DNA of 64,000 nt from Photobacterium atrarenae (GTDB lineage: Bacteria; Pseudomonadota; Gammaproteobacteria; Enterobacterales; Vibrionaceae). The translations under genes were made by a program, and so were the position numbers. Below are positions 21,384-31,722 of the stretch, in pieces. The notes beneath the pieces are model-generated. The model saw only the letters and a program-made list of their open reading frames with translations, was not told the origin of the DNA and did not search any database. Position 1 is the first letter of the stretch. The number at the start of each line of letters is the position of its first letter. The stretch spans positions 3,162,902 to 3,226,901 of the forward strand of contig NZ_CP101508.1 in assembly GCF_024380015.1 (NCBI RefSeq), read 5' to 3'.

Positions 21384-22799
21384 ATGAACAATCTTTCCGT
21401 TGCTCAGATTGCCAAACTACTGATTGCATTCGGTATTCCGCTCAGCATCGCTTGTCTTCCCATTGAACTGATCCCCATCGAAGGCCTCACCGTGGTCCAG
21501 CACCGCCTGCTGGCAATTTTTGCCCTGGCCGCCCTGCTCTGGGTACTGGAACCAGTGCCGGTGTTCGCCACCTCGATTTTAATCATCGCCCTGGAACTCA
21601 TCATGATTTCCGATAAAGGGATGCATCTGTTCCGGGCCGAATCCGGTGCCCATCCGATGGGCGAACTCATCCCCTACACCGAGATTCTGGGGGCGTTTTC
21701 ATCGCCGATTATCATTCTGTTTATGGGTGGCTTTGCCCTGGCCATTGCCGCCTCCAAATATGAGCTGGATAACAATCTGGCCCGGGTGCTGCTCAAACCG
21801 TTCGGCACCCAACCCCGGTTTATTATGCTGGGCCTGATGCTGATCACCGCAGTGTTTTCCATGTTCATGTCGAACACCGCCACCACAGTAATGATGCTGG
21901 CCCTGCTGGCGCCGATTGTCGCCTCAGTGCCCCAGGGGGATACCGGGATCAAAGCGTTGGTGCTGTGTATTCCGATTGCCGCCAATACCGGCGGGATCGC
22001 CACACCCATCGGCACGCCACCGAACGCCATTGCCCTGCAATATCTGACCGGAGAGCACAGCATCAGCTTCCTCGGCTGGATGATGATCGGCCTGCCCTTT
22101 GTGATTCTCCAGCTCACCTTTGCCTGGTGGCTGCTGCAAAAGCTCTTCCCGTCGACACAGCAGCAAATGACCCTGAAACTGGACGGACAGTTTCAGCGCA
22201 GCTGGCAGGCCTTCGTCGTCTACACCACCTTCGCCCTGACCATTATTCTGTGGATCACCACCGCCCTGCACGGCATGAACACCTATGTCGTCGCCATCAT
22301 CCCCCTGGCCGTGTTTACCCTGACCGGCATTATGGGCAAAGAGGAGCTCAAGCTCATCAACTGGGATGTCCTCTGGCTGGTTGCCGGGGGAATTGCGATT
22401 GGCCTGGGGTTGGATCAGACCGGGCTGGCCGAAGCCCTGGCGCATGCGATTGACTACAGTGTGCTGTCGCCGGCTGCCGTGGTGCTGGCCCTGTCGCTAA
22501 TTTGCTGGCTGATGGCCAACTTTATGTCCAATACCGCCACGGCAAACCTGCTGATGCCGATTGCCGCCGCCGTGGCAGTTTCGATGGACAGCCTGGCCGC
22601 GATTGGCGGCCTGCAGGGCGTGCTGGTGGTCGTAGCCTTCTCGGCTTCTCTCGGCATGATCCTCCCGGTCTCAACCCCACCGAACTCCCTGGCCTACTCC
22701 ACCGGGCTGATTGAAAGCAAAGACATGGCGAAAACCGGGGTGATCCTCGGCCTGGTCGGCCTGTTCGTCGTCTACCTCGGTGCCTGGCTGCTGACCTGA
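21384..22799 (+). CDS. DASS/SLC13-family anion:Na+ symporter
   Basis: Predicted inner-membrane carrier of the divalent-anion symporter family (di- and tricarboxylates, or sulfate). The 471-residue protein has about 11-12 membrane segments and the two symmetry-related signatures: FMSNTATTVMML (near residue 162) and FMSNTATANLLMP (near residue 380). These SNT motifs form the substrate and Na+ sites in the Vibrio cholerae INDY protein. The substrate cannot be read from sequence. The start chosen is ATG 21384 (MNNLSVAQIAKL); the ORF runs 14 codons further upstream. It stands alone between terminator hairpins. Confidence 0.88.
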   Translation: MNNLSVAQIAKLLIAFGIPLSIACLPIELIPIEGLTVVQHRLLAIFALAALLWVLEPVPVFATSILIIALELIMISDKGMHLFRAESGAHPMGELIPYTEILGAFSSPIIILFMGGFALAIAASKYELDNNLARVLLKPFGTQPRFIMLGLMLITAVFSMFMSNTATTVMMLALLAPIVASVPQGDTGIKALVLCIPIAANTGGIATPIGTPPNAIALQYLTGEHSISFLGWMMIGLPFVILQLTFAWWLLQKLFPSTQQQMTLKLDGQFQRSWQAFVVYTTFALTIILWITTALHGMNTYVVAIIPLAVFTLTGIMGKEELKLINWDVLWLVAGGIAIGLGLDQTGLAEALAHAIDYSVLSPAAVVLALSLICWLMANFMSNTATANLLMPIAAAVAVSMDSLAAIGGLQGVLVVVAFSASLGMILPVSTPPNSLAYSTGLIESKDMAKTGVILGLVGLFVVYLGAWLLT

Positions 22800-22834
22800 G
22801 CACGCTCAATATGCACTCAGAGCCGTACCATTCT

Positions 22835-22865
22835 GAAGTGAAGGCAGTGTGACTGCCTTCACTTC
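22835..22865. terminator. 14-bp perfect hairpin after the DASS gene
   Basis: GAAGTGAAGGCAGT pairs perfectly with ACTGCCTTCACTTC around a GTG loop, 35 bp after the stop. There is no T-run, so this is either a weak terminator or an mRNA 3'-end stabilising hairpin. Confidence 0.5.
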
Positions 22866-23044
22866 CCCCGCCACTGACCCCGCCTTTGGACAAGATTTGT
22901 AAGCAACATCACGGTATTCCCGGAAGTAGTCATCAATGATTGCTCCGACTCGCCGATAAAGCACCCAACACGATGCAATAAAAATCATGATACCCACGGC
23001 ATCCTGTGAACAACCATACTCAGGCCATGAAGTGAGAGCCCAAG

Positions 23045-24922
23045 ATGAAGCATACGATCAAGTTTAAAATCCAAGTCGCCATCGCGGTGATTATCGCCTC
23101 GGTCAGTGCCGTCCAGGCCTGGCTGTCAATTAACCAGCTCCAGCAGGAAACCACCACCGCAGTCACCACTCAGATGCGGGATATCGGCCAGGCGACCAGT
23201 CGCTATATTAGCGACTGGCTCAGTGCCCGGCGCGATATGATGTTGGCCAACGAGCCGCTGATCGCCAATCAGGACAACGTCGACCGCGAACTGCTGCTGA
23301 CCAAACGTGCCGGCCACTTCCTGTCGGTCTATGCCGGCTTTAATGACGGCAGTATCGCTTACGGTGATAAAAGTGAAGACTGGCCGGCCGACTACGATCC
23401 CCGCACCCGCCCCTGGTATCAGGATGCGATGACCGCGGGCAAACTCATTGTCACCGAGCCTTACCAGGACTTTGACGGCAGTTTGGTGGTCAGTTTTGCC
23501 AAGCCGTTTCAGGGACAATACCAAGGGGTGCTGGCAGCGGATCTGACCGTCAGCCATATCATCCGGCAAGTGCTTGACCTGAAACTCGAAAACAGCGGCT
23601 TTGCCTTCCTGATCGACGGCCAGCACAATATTGTTGCCTACCGGGACGAAGCGCTCAGCCAGCAGCCAATCACCCGTCTTAGCAACGATCTGACCCCGGC
23701 CCTGCTCAACCAACTTCAGGCCAATCAAACCATCGGAACCATTTCGCTCGATGGCCAGGAGAAACTGATTTCCGCCGTCCCCATTGCCGGTACTGACTGG
23801 ACCCTGGGCCTGATCGAAGACAAGGCCGAAGCCTTTGCCGGGATCAGCCGCCAGATCACCTTCATTAGCCTGGCTTCGCTGGGACTTTACCTGGTGATCG
23901 CCGTGGCCGCCGCAATGATTATCAACCGCCTGCTCAATCCTCTGAATAACCTGAGCCAATCGGTCCGCCAACTGGCCCAGGGCAGCGGCGACTTAACCCA
24001 GCGGATTGAAATCGAGCGTATGGATGAGATTGGCGAGCTGGCCGATCACATGAACCGTTTTCTGGCCCAGATCCAAGACATGATCAAAGACATCGTGACC
24101 CAGTCTCACACCCTGGGTGAGCAGGCGGCGCAATCTGCCCGCCAAACCGAGCTGGCCAACCATAAAGTGGCAGAGCAGCAGAACGACATCAACCAAATCG
24201 CGACCGCTATCCACGAAATGTCGGCAACTTCAGGGGAAGTGGCCAGCCATGCTGAACTCACCGCGTCGGCCGCACAGGCCTCAACCACCGCCTGCGAAGC
24301 CGGTCAGCACGTCATCGGTCAAAACCGCAACGCCATTACCCAACTGGCCGATCAGATTCAGGATGCTGCGGGAGTCATCCATGAGCTCGAAGCCAACGCC
24401 CAGAACATTAACCAGATCCTCTCCACCATTCAGGGCATTGCCGAGCAAACCAACCTGCTGGCGCTCAACGCCGCTATTGAAGCCGCCCGGGCCGGAGAGC
24501 AGGGACGCGGGTTTGCCGTAGTCGCCGATGAAGTGCGGGTGCTGAGCCAGCGCACCCACGATTCGACGGAGGAGATCCGCAGCATGATCGAAACCTTGCA
24601 GCAAAATACCCGCCAGGCGGTCGACAGCATGGAAACCAGCACCGGCTTGGCCGGGCAAAGCGTCGACTTTGCGGCAGCGGCCAGTGACAGCCTGACCCAA
24701 ATCACCACCGCAATCACCGAAATCTCCGATATGGCGACCCAAATTGCCAGCGCCGCCGAGGAGCAACGGGCGGTGAGTGAAGATATCAGCCGCAACACTC
24801 AGGCGATCAAAGATGTCTCCGATCATCTGGCCGAGCAGACCCGCAACGTGAATCAGAGCAGTCAGGCAATCCATACTGCTGCCGAAACCATGCGCGAGGA
24901 TATGTCCCGCTTCCGCGTTTAA
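23045..24922 (+). CDS. Methyl-accepting chemotaxis protein with dCache sensor
   Basis: Membrane chemoreceptor that signals through CheW/CheA. The 625-residue protein has a first membrane helix (about 8-28) and a periplasmic dCache domain with [11 protein letters not shown] and YQDFDG, motifs typical of Cache_1 ligand pockets and compatible with amino-acid-type ligands. A second membrane helix (about 275-298), a HAMP domain ([14 protein letters not shown] to ~355) and a signalling domain follow, with the hairpin tip [21 protein letters not shown]. The C-terminus (DMSRFRV) lacks a CheR-tethering NWETF pentapeptide. The ligand is unknown. It is a single gene flanked by hairpins. Confidence 0.93.
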   Translation: MKHTIKFKIQVAIAVIIASVSAVQAWLSINQLQQETTTAVTTQMRDIGQATSRYISDWLSARRDMMLANEPLIANQDNVDRELLLTKRAGHFLSVYAGFNDGSIAYGDKSEDWPADYDPRTRPWYQDAMTAGKLIVTEPYQDFDGSLVVSFAKPFQGQYQGVLAADLTVSHIIRQVLDLKLENSGFAFLIDGQHNIVAYRDEALSQQPITRLSNDLTPALLNQLQANQTIGTISLDGQEKLISAVPIAGTDWTLGLIEDKAEAFAGISRQITFISLASLGLYLVIAVAAAMIINRLLNPLNNLSQSVRQLAQGSGDLTQRIEIERMDEIGELADHMNRFLAQIQDMIKDIVTQSHTLGEQAAQSARQTELANHKVAEQQNDINQIATAIHEMSATSGEVASHAELTASAAQASTTACEAGQHVIGQNRNAITQLADQIQDAAGVIHELEANAQNINQILSTIQGIAEQTNLLALNAAIEAARAGEQGRGFAVVADEVRVLSQRTHDSTEEIRSMIETLQQNTRQAVDSMETSTGLAGQSVDFAAAASDSLTQITTAITEISDMATQIASAAEEQRAVSEDISRNTQAIKDVSDHLAEQTRNVNQSSQAIHTAAETMREDMSRFRV

Positions 24923-24930
24923 CCCGACCC

Positions 24931-24961
24931 CGAGTGATCCGGCAATACGCCGGATCACTCG
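24931..24961. terminator. 13-bp hairpin after the chemoreceptor gene
   Basis: CGAGTGATCCGGC pairs perfectly with GCCGGATCACTCG around a 5-nt loop, 8 bp after the stop. No T-run follows. Confidence 0.55.
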
Positions 24962-25111
24962 CAGACGGCCAAATCGTGCATCAAATGCCGTCATCTCTCC
25001 AATGCATGAATCTCATCTCGCAAGCGTTTCTCCCCCAAACAGACTGAGGTATTATCCTCATTCCATGATCAGGCCCGGACGGCCAAGTGTTACAAGGAAT
25101 GTCACCAACCT

Positions 25112-26011
25112 ATGCTCGGATCCGCCTCACTCGCCGAATGGTTTGCCCTCGGTGCAGCCTCACTCTGGGCACTCAGCAGCCTGATTTCCGTGACACCTTC
25201 GCGTCATCTGGGCGCCTTTGCCTACAGTCGCTGGCGGATGGCCTGCGTCACCGGGATGCTGTCAGTGATGGCGCTGCTGAACGGCGGTTGGGGGACGGTA
25301 CAATGGGAGAGCGCCGGGATGATGCTGCTGTCCGGGCTGGTCGGCATTTTCATCGGTGATACGGCCCTGTTTGCCTGCTTCAACCGGATCGGTCCCCGCC
25401 GGGGCGGCCTGCTGTTCGCCTGCCATGCCGTTTTTTCGGCACTGCTGGGGATCTGGCTGTTTGGGGAAACTCTGGCCGGATGGAAACTGATCGGGGGGCT
25501 GGCGGTATTTCTCGGCGTGGCCTGTGCCATTTTCTTCGGCCAGCAGCAAACCCATCTGTGGGAAACAATCCACGGCAATTTGTGGATTGCCATTGCACTG
25601 GGTCTCATGGCAGCCCTGTGTCAGTCGCTCGGCGCAGTCATTGCCAAACCGGTGATGCAAAGCGGGATTGATCCCGTCGCGGCGTCTGCCGTGCGTATGG
25701 CCAGCGCCTTCGCGGCACACAGCCTGCTGCGGCTGACCGGCGCCCGGCTGTTCCGCCCGCTCAATCCTATCACCTGGCCGATTTTCGCCATGGTCGCCCT
25801 CAATGGTTTTCTGGCGATGGCCGTCGGCATGACCCTGATTCTGTATGCGCTCCGCCATGGGGATGTCGGCACCGTCGCGCTGCTCTCTTCAACCACGCCG
25901 ATCATGGTGCTGCCGCTGCTGTGGCTGCATACCGGCAACCGGCCGAATCAAAGTGCCTGGTTCGGCGCAGCCCTGGCAGTGATCGGGACTGCCTTGATCG
26001 TCACCCGCTAG
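25112..26011 (+). CDS. EamA/DMT-family permease
   Basis: A 299-residue inner-membrane protein with about ten predicted helices in two EamA repeats (about 10-140 and 155-295), as in drug/metabolite exporters such as RhtA and YdcZ relatives. The second repeat ends in the usual LIVTR tail. Substrate unknown. The ATG at 25112 has AAGGA about 14 bp upstream, which is slightly far. Convergent with epmA. Confidence 0.85.
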   Translation: MLGSASLAEWFALGAASLWALSSLISVTPSRHLGAFAYSRWRMACVTGMLSVMALLNGGWGTVQWESAGMMLLSGLVGIFIGDTALFACFNRIGPRRGGLLFACHAVFSALLGIWLFGETLAGWKLIGGLAVFLGVACAIFFGQQQTHLWETIHGNLWIAIALGLMAALCQSLGAVIAKPVMQSGIDPVAASAVRMASAFAAHSLLRLTGARLFRPLNPITWPIFAMVALNGFLAMAVGMTLILYALRHGDVGTVALLSSTTPIMVLPLLWLHTGNRPNQSAWFGAALAVIGTALIVTR

Positions 26012-26288
26012 CCCGCCGGAAGCCACAAACACAACTGAGAACCATTTGCATTTAAATCAAAAATGACTTATAGTCAGCCCGTTTCGATAAGACGCCTTGA
26101 AATCCTAACCGGTCGCCTCATCGACAACGACCAGCTGTTCCCTGTATCAGAAAGTCCGTATCTTCTGGCGGGATACGGCCATACTGCAAAGTGTGTTTGG
26201 CCGCTTTCAAGCCGGGGTTCCCGTGCTTGCGCCAGCAAAACCCGGTGCGGCCATGCCGCATTCAGGGTCTGCTGCCATCGCGCCTGAC

Positions 26289-27260
26289 TCAGGCAATGGT
26301 TACCGGAAAAGCCGTGACCTGATCGATATGGCTCAAGTTCTGCGCCAGCATGATCAGTCGATCGATACCCAGCGCGACACCGGCACAATCCGGAAAACCA
26401 GCCCGCAGTGCGGCAACCAAGTGATGGTCGATCGGCTGCGGTGCCAGCCCCATTGCCTGCCGCTTGCGGTTGTCGGCTTCGAACCGGGCCAGTTGCTCGT
26501 CGCCGTCGGCCAGCTCATGAAAACCATTCGCCAGCTCAACCCCCTGGAAGTAAACTTCAAACCGCTCAGCCACCCGCTCATCCGCCGGGCTAATCTGCGC
26601 CAGCGCGGCCTGTGATGCCGGAAAATCATAAACAAACGCCGGGGCCTGCTGGCCGATTTTCGGTTCAATCCCAACACTGAACAGCAGTTGCAGCAAGGTA
26701 TCACGATCGGTCTCCGGCTCAGCAATATCCGCCAGTCCGAGTGGGCCGGCCGCTGCTTTCAACGCGTCCATATCGGCCGTCAGCGGGCAGAGCCCCAGCA
26801 CCGTCAAGAAGGCCTGCTGATAGGTCATGCGTTCAGCACGGCCACACTGGAGCACCCGCTGCAGCAGCGCCTCCATTTCATCCATCAGCGCATGGTGATC
26901 GAACCCCGGGCGATACCATTCCAGCATGGTAAATTCCGGGTTATGGAAGCGGCCGGATTCTTCATTGCGAAACGACTTACAAATCTGGTAAATCGGCCCG
27001 CTGCCGGCTGCCAACAGGCGTTTCATGTGAAACTCCGGACTGGTCATCAGATACAGCGTCTGGCCTGAAGCGAACCCCGGCCCGACCAATTCAGTCTGGA
27101 ACGTGTGCAAGTGGATATCGGTCACCGTCGCCTGGCTCATCGCCGGAGTGTCCACCTCCAGCACATCACGGCGGGCAAAGAAATCACGGATCGATGCAAT
27201 AATCGCAGCGCGCTGTTTCAGTTGCGCGATCGAAGCAGTAGGTTGCCAGTGCTGAGTCAT
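26289..27260 (-). CDS. epmA: EF-P (R)-beta-lysine ligase
   Basis: Class II lysyl-tRNA-synthetase paralogue (PoxA/YjeA/GenX) that attaches beta-lysine to Lys34 of elongation factor P. The 323-residue protein is only the catalytic core and lacks the N-terminal anticodon-binding domain of LysRS. Motif 2 region [21 protein letters not shown] and motif 3 [12 protein letters not shown] are present. Its substrate gene efp and the beta-lysine maker epmB are both nearby, on the other side of frdABCD. Confidence 0.95.
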   Translation of the reverse strand: MTQHWQPTASIAQLKQRAAIIASIRDFFARRDVLEVDTPAMSQATVTDIHLHTFQTELVGPGFASGQTLYLMTSPEFHMKRLLAAGSGPIYQICKSFRNEESGRFHNPEFTMLEWYRPGFDHHALMDEMEALLQRVLQCGRAERMTYQQAFLTVLGLCPLTADMDALKAAAGPLGLADIAEPETDRDTLLQLLFSVGIEPKIGQQAPAFVYDFPASQAALAQISPADERVAERFEVYFQGVELANGFHELADGDEQLARFEADNRKRQAMGLAPQPIDHHLVAALRAGFPDCAGVALGIDRLIMLAQNLSHIDQVTAFPVTIA

Positions 27261-27581
27261 AACTTCTGTCTTACTTGTATCTGGGATGAAAAGAGACGCA
27301 GAGTGTAGCAGACTCCCCCCCAGGCATCAGCAGCCTTCCTTGTGAATCTCGGTCCGCCGACGCTGATACCGGGCAAACCACAACACAGGCACACCCTGAT
27401 AACACTTCTGTCACCCAGGCGACATAATGAATACATTCCTCGCCTGCATACGTCTTCCTATTCGCAACTTTGTTTTTTAAATGAACCAGTTGCAGCCAAA
27501 AAGAGAAACACAATCTTTACGAGCCAGAAATAATTCATCCAAGCCGAAAACAGCCCGCAACAATATGCAAACATGGGCACC

Positions 27582-27597
27582 TGTGATAATTATCACA
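27582..27597. promoter_or_regulatory. CRP-type operator upstream of frdABCD
   Basis: TGTGATAATTATCACA is a perfect 16-bp palindrome that fits TGTGA-N6-TCACA exactly. It also resembles the FNR consensus TTGAT-N4-ATCAA with one change per half (GTGAT / ATCAC), so FNR binding is possible. It lies 158 bp before the frdA start. Confidence 0.75.
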
Positions 27598-27705
27598 CTT
27601 CCCGCAATCACCTGCTACTTTTGGGCTATTTCCCTGAAAAAGCTGCGTCTAAATCAAATTTTCTATCGATAGCGTTGCATAGAATGATTTCAGGATTTCA
27701 AGGAT

Positions 27706-27724
27706 AGGCCCGAGCGGCCTTTTT
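27706..27724 (+). terminator. Terminator-like hairpin in the frdA leader
   Basis: AGGCC-CGAGC-GGCCT followed by TTTT lies 30 bp before the frdA start and before its GGAGGA ribosome site. It may attenuate the operon or end an upstream transcript. Confidence 0.5.
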
Positions 27725-27754
27725 CAATTTTCGTCTTACCTTCGGAGGATAGCT

Positions 27755-29560
27755 GTGAAGACAATTACCACAGATATCGCTGTAATCGGTGCTGGTGGTG
27801 CCGGCCTACGCGCGGCCATCGCAGCAGCAGAAGCCAACCCAGAGCTGGACATTGCTCTGATCTCTAAGGTCTACCCAATGCGCTCCCATACGGTCGCAGC
27901 GGAAGGGGGCTCTGCCGCCGTCATCAAGGATGAGGACAGCCTGGATAACCACTTCAATGACACCGTCGGCGGCGGTGACTGGCTGTGCGAGCAGGACGTG
28001 GTCGAGTATTTCGTCGAAAATGCCACCCGTGAAATGACCCAGCTCGAGCAATGGGGCTGCCCGTGGAGCCGGAAAGACAACGGCGACGTCAACGTCCGTC
28101 GCTTCGGCGGGATGAAAGTCGAGCGGACCTGGTTTGCGGCTGACAAAACCGGCTTCCATATGCTGCACACCCTGTTCCAGACCTCGATCAAATACAAACA
28201 GATCCAGCGCTTTGACGAGTACTTTGTGGTCGACCTGTTAGTGGATGATGGCCAGGCGCAAGGTCTGATTGCAATCCACATGTCCGAAGGTGAGCTGATC
28301 TGCATTAAAGCCAAGTCGGTGATCCTGGCGACCGGCGGCGCCGGCCGGGTGTATCACTGCAACACCAACGGCGGGATTGTCACCGGCGACGGCATGGCCA
28401 TGGCCTATCGCCACGGCGTTCCGCTGCGTGATATGGAATTCGTGCAGTATCACCCGACCGGCCTGCCGGGCACTGGGATCCTGATGACCGAAGGGTGTCG
28501 CGGCGAAGGCGGCATTATCGTCAACAAAAACGGCTACCGTTACCTGCAAGACTACGGCATGGGCCCGGAAACGCCGATTGGCCAGCCGAAAAACAAATAC
28601 ATGGAGCTGGGGCCGCGGGATAAAGTCTCCCAGGCGTTCTGGCATGAACAGCAAAAAGGCAACACCATCGAGCACCCGCTGGGCGATGTGGTCCATCTTG
28701 ATCTGCGCCACCTGGGCGAAGAGTACCTGCGCGAGCGCCTGCCGTTTATCTGCGAGCTGGCCAAGGCCTACGTCAATGTCGACCCGGTAAAAGAGCCGAT
28801 CCCGATCCGCCCGACCGTGCACTACACCATGGGCGGGATTGAAACCAACAGCCGCAACGAAACCCGGATCAAAGGCCTGTTCGCGGTCGGCGAATGTTCC
28901 TCTGTCGGCCTGCATGGTGCCAACCGCCTCGGTTCGAACTCCCTGGCAGAATTGGTCGTCTTCGGCCGGGTTGCTGGTGAAGAAGCTGTCGCGCGTGCTG
29001 CCGAGTTCAACGGCTGGAACGACGCTGCCATCGACGCCCAAATCCGTGAAGTTCAGGCACGCATCGACACCCTGATGAATCAGGAAGGCGATGAAAACTG
29101 GGCTGATATCCGCACCGAAATGGGTCAGAGCATGGAAGCGGGCTGTGGGATCTACCGTCAGGAAGATCTGATGCAGGCCACCATCGACAAACTGGCCGAG
29201 CTGCGTGAGCGCTACAAGCGCATCAGCATCAAGGACAAAGGCAAGGTCTTCAATACCGATCTGCTGTACGCCATCGAGATCGGCTACAGCCTGGAAGTGG
29301 CCGAAGCCATGGCGCACTCAGCCCTGCTTCGCCGCGAGTCCCGCGGTGCCCACCAACGCTTGGATGAAGGCTGCACCGAGCGGGATGACGACAACTTCCT
29401 GAAGCATACGCTGGCCTTCTACAACGGCGATCAGGCACCGAAGATTGAGTACAGTGAAGTCACCATTACCAAATCTCAGCCGAAAGCCCGACTGTATGGT
29501 GCCGCCGCCGAAGAGGCCGCCGCCAAAGAAGCCGCAGAGCAGAAGAAGGAGCAGGCCTAA
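27755..29560 (+). CDS. frdA: Fumarate reductase flavoprotein subunit
   Basis: Catalytic subunit that reduces fumarate to succinate at the end of the anaerobic menaquinol chain. The 601-residue protein has the FAD-binding [15 protein letters not shown], the HTVAAEGG motif with the flavin-linking His, the active-site region [20 protein letters not shown], and [19 protein letters not shown]. The start codon is GTG (27755) behind a strong GGAGGAT site. Its stop overlaps the frdB ATG by one base. The C-terminus ends in an Ala/Glu/Lys-rich tail ([14 protein letters not shown]). Confidence 0.97.
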   Translation: MKTITTDIAVIGAGGAGLRAAIAAAEANPELDIALISKVYPMRSHTVAAEGGSAAVIKDEDSLDNHFNDTVGGGDWLCEQDVVEYFVENATREMTQLEQWGCPWSRKDNGDVNVRRFGGMKVERTWFAADKTGFHMLHTLFQTSIKYKQIQRFDEYFVVDLLVDDGQAQGLIAIHMSEGELICIKAKSVILATGGAGRVYHCNTNGGIVTGDGMAMAYRHGVPLRDMEFVQYHPTGLPGTGILMTEGCRGEGGIIVNKNGYRYLQDYGMGPETPIGQPKNKYMELGPRDKVSQAFWHEQQKGNTIEHPLGDVVHLDLRHLGEEYLRERLPFICELAKAYVNVDPVKEPIPIRPTVHYTMGGIETNSRNETRIKGLFAVGECSSVGLHGANRLGSNSLAELVVFGRVAGEEAVARAAEFNGWNDAAIDAQIREVQARIDTLMNQEGDENWADIRTEMGQSMEAGCGIYRQEDLMQATIDKLAELRERYKRISIKDKGKVFNTDLLYAIEIGYSLEVAEAMAHSALLRRESRGAHQRLDEGCTERDDDNFLKHTLAFYNGDQAPKIEYSEVTITKSQPKARLYGAAAEEAAAKEAAEQKKEQA

Positions 29561-30300
29561 TGTCAGCCAATCGTATTCAGAACATTGAAATTCTGCGTTA
29601 TGACCCGGAAACAGACGCAGAGCCCTACTTACAGCGGTTCGAAGTGCCGTTCAACGAAACCATGTCGGTGCTCGACGCCCTGGGCTATATCAAAGATCAC
29701 CTGGACAAGGATCTGGCCTACCGCTGGTCTTGTCGGATGGCGATCTGCGGCTCGTGCGGGATCATGGTCAACCAGGTGCCTAAGCTGGCCTGCAAAACCT
29801 TCCTGCGGGACTACCCGAACGGGCTGACCATCGAGCCGTTGGCCAACTTCGCCATCGAGAAAGATCTGATTGTCGACATGACCCCGTTCATCGAGCGCCT
29901 GGAGGCCATCAAGCCCTATATCATCGGCAATGATCGCACTCCGGAAGACGGCCCGAACAACCAGACCCCGGAGCAGCTGGCGCGTTACAAGCAGTTTTCC
30001 GGCTGTATCAACTGCGGCCTGTGCTACGCAGCCTGCCCGCAGTTCGGTCTCAACCCGGAATTCATTGGTCCGGCCGCACTGACGCTGGCGCATCGCTACA
30101 ACCTCGACAGCCGGGATCACGGTGCTGACGAGCGGATGAAGCTGATCAACGGCGAAAACGGCGCCTGGGGCTGCACCTTTGTCGGCTACTGCTCTGAAGT
30201 GTGTCCGAAAAGTGTCGATCCGGCCGCGGCGGTCAACCAGGGCAAAGTGGAATCATCCAAAGATTTCGTCATTGCCATGCTGAAACCTCAGGAGGCCTAA
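29560..30300 (+). CDS. frdB: Fumarate reductase iron-sulfur subunit
   Basis: Carries electrons from the membrane quinol site to FrdA through three Fe-S clusters. The 246-residue protein has the [2Fe-2S] Cys set [10 protein letters not shown] plus KLAC, then [12 protein letters not shown] and [17 protein letters not shown] for the [4Fe-4S] and [3Fe-4S] clusters. It overlaps frdA by one base (TAATG) and is followed 2 bp later by frdC. Confidence 0.97.
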   Translation: MSANRIQNIEILRYDPETDAEPYLQRFEVPFNETMSVLDALGYIKDHLDKDLAYRWSCRMAICGSCGIMVNQVPKLACKTFLRDYPNGLTIEPLANFAIEKDLIVDMTPFIERLEAIKPYIIGNDRTPEDGPNNQTPEQLARYKQFSGCINCGLCYAACPQFGLNPEFIGPAALTLAHRYNLDSRDHGADERMKLINGENGAWGCTFVGYCSEVCPKSVDPAAAVNQGKVESSKDFVIAMLKPQEA

Positions 30301-30302
30301 GG

Positions 30303-30686
30303 ATGAGCAACCGTAAACCCTATGTTCGCGAAATGAAGCGTACCTGGTGGAAAGACCATCCTTTCTACCGTTTCTACATGCTGCGTGAGGCCACCGTGCT
30401 GCCGCTGATCTTCTTCACCCTGTGCCTGACCTTCGGTCTGGGCTGTCTGGTGAAGGGGCCGGAAGCCTGGCAAGGCTGGCTGAGTTTTATGGCCAACCCG
30501 GTGGTGATCATCCTGAACCTGTTGGCGCTGGCCGGCAGCCTGTTCCATGCCCAGACGTTCTTCAGCATGATGCCGCAGGTGATGCCGATCCGCATCAAAG
30601 GCAAAGTGCTGGATAAGAAAATCATCGTCCTGGGGCAGTGGGCCGCGGTGGCAGCCATCACCCTGTTTGTTCTGATCCTGGTGTAA
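30303..30686 (+). CDS. frdC: Fumarate reductase membrane subunit C
   Basis: Anchors FrdAB to the membrane and helps form the menaquinol site. The 127-residue protein has three predicted helices (about 32-52, 65-85, 105-126) and the family N-terminus [21 protein letters not shown]. The ATG at 30303 sits 2 bp after the frdB stop; the ORF extends upstream but overlaps frdB. Confidence 0.95.
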   Translation: MSNRKPYVREMKRTWWKDHPFYRFYMLREATVLPLIFFTLCLTFGLGCLVKGPEAWQGWLSFMANPVVIILNLLALAGSLFHAQTFFSMMPQVMPIRIKGKVLDKKIIVLGQWAAVAAITLFVLILV

Positions 30687-30696
30687 GGAGAGCCCT

Positions 30697-31059
30697 GTGA
30701 TTAATCTCAATCCGAAACGTTCTGACGAGCCGGTCTGGTGGGGCTTGTTTGGTGCCGGCGGCACCTGGTTTGCCATGCTAACCCCGGTCACCGTGCTGGT
30801 GCTGGGGATCATGGTACCGTTGGGGATCATTGATGCCGAAGCGATGAGCTACGAGCGCGTCTCCGGTTTTGTCACCAGCATTATCGGCGCCCTGTTTACC
30901 ATCGCGACGCTGGCGCTGCCGATGTGGCATGCGATGCACCGCGTGCACCACGGCATGCACGATCTGAAATTCCACACCGGTGTTGCCGGCAAAGTGGCCT
31001 GCTATGCCTCGGCATTTCTGATCTCGGCCCTGGCGGTGATTTTTGTCTTCATGGTTTAA
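30697..31059 (+). CDS. frdD: Fumarate reductase membrane subunit D
   Basis: Second membrane anchor of fumarate reductase. The 120-residue protein has three helices and the family segment [14 protein letters not shown], whose His residues lie near the quinone site. The GTG start at 30697 has AAGGAG seven bases upstream. It ends the frdABCD operon at a bidirectional terminator. Confidence 0.94.
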   Translation: MINLNPKRSDEPVWWGLFGAGGTWFAMLTPVTVLVLGIMVPLGIIDAEAMSYERVSGFVTSIIGALFTIATLALPMWHAMHRVHHGMHDLKFHTGVAGKVACYASAFLISALAVIFVFMV

Positions 31060-31077
31060 CGCCAACACAGCGCCAAT

Positions 31078-31106
31078 AAAAAAGCACCGCCCGGCGGTGC
31101 TTTTTT
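31078..31106. terminator. Bidirectional terminator between frdD and efp
   Basis: GCACCGC / GCGGTGC with a CCG loop, flanked by A-run and T-run, serving the convergent frd operon and efp. Confidence 0.9.
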
Positions 31107-31122
31107 CATGTCATCAAGACAT

Positions 31123-31689
31123 TTACTTCACACGGCTAACGTATTCAGCAGAGCGCGTATCGACCTTGATCACTTCACCGATCTGGATGAACAGCGGTAC
31201 ACGAACCACAGCACCGGTGGTCAGCGTAGCCGGCTTACCGCCTGTACCTTGCGTATCCCCTTTCAGGCCCGGATCAGTCTCAACCACTTCCAGCTCAACA
31301 AAGTTTGGTGGTGTCACGGCGATTGGGCTACCGTTCCATAGCGTCAGGGTACAGGTGTTGTTCTCAACCAGCCACTTCGCGTTGTCGCCAACCGCTTTGG
31401 CATCGGCCGCGATCTGCTCGAACGTTTCATTGTTCATGAAGTGGAAGAACTCACCGTCGGTGTACAGGTAATCCAGCTCGTTGTCGACAACGTCTGCAGC
31501 TTCAACGGATTCACCCGATTTAAAAGTCTTCTCTAGAACCTTGCCAGAAAGCAGCTTGCGGATTTTAACGCGGTTGAAAGCCTGGCCTTTACCTGGCTTT
31601 ACAAATTCGTTTTCGATAATGACACATGGTTCATTATCTAGCATAATTTTCATTCCACCGCGGAATTCATTGGTGCTGAAAGACGCCAT
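31123..31689 (-). CDS. efp: Elongation factor P
   Basis: Binds ribosomes stalled at consecutive prolines and promotes peptide-bond formation. The 188-residue protein has three beta-barrel domains. The tip loop VKPGKGQAF places Lys at residue 34, the site modified by beta-lysine. This fits the neighbouring epmA and epmB. The gene is divergent from epmB with only 33 bp between starts. Confidence 0.97.
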   Translation of the reverse strand: MASFSTNEFRGGMKIMLDNEPCVIIENEFVKPGKGQAFNRVKIRKLLSGKVLEKTFKSGESVEAADVVDNELDYLYTDGEFFHFMNNETFEQIAADAKAVGDNAKWLVENNTCTLTLWNGSPIAVTPPNFVELEVVETDPGLKGDTQGTGGKPATLTTGAVVRVPLFIQIGEVIKVDTRSAEYVSRVK

Positions 31690-31722
31690 TTCTATCCTCT
31701 TAACATCTTCGAGTTGTAATTA

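Larger units (their letters stand above)
27261..27754. other. Divergent regulatory region between epmA and frdA
   Basis: 494 bp with no supported gene; the small ORFs here have no family features. It holds a perfect CRP-type palindrome (27582-27597) and a terminator-like hairpin in the frdA leader (27706-27724). Confidence 0.7.

Noticed and set aside
22806..22997. 63-codon minus-strand ORF between the DASS and MCP genes
   Set aside because: It includes the long hairpin at 22835-22865 and has no family features or good ribosome site.
26063..26287. 74-codon plus-strand ORF between the EamA gene and epmA
   Set aside because: No recognisable domain, weak start, convergent gap; judged chance reading.
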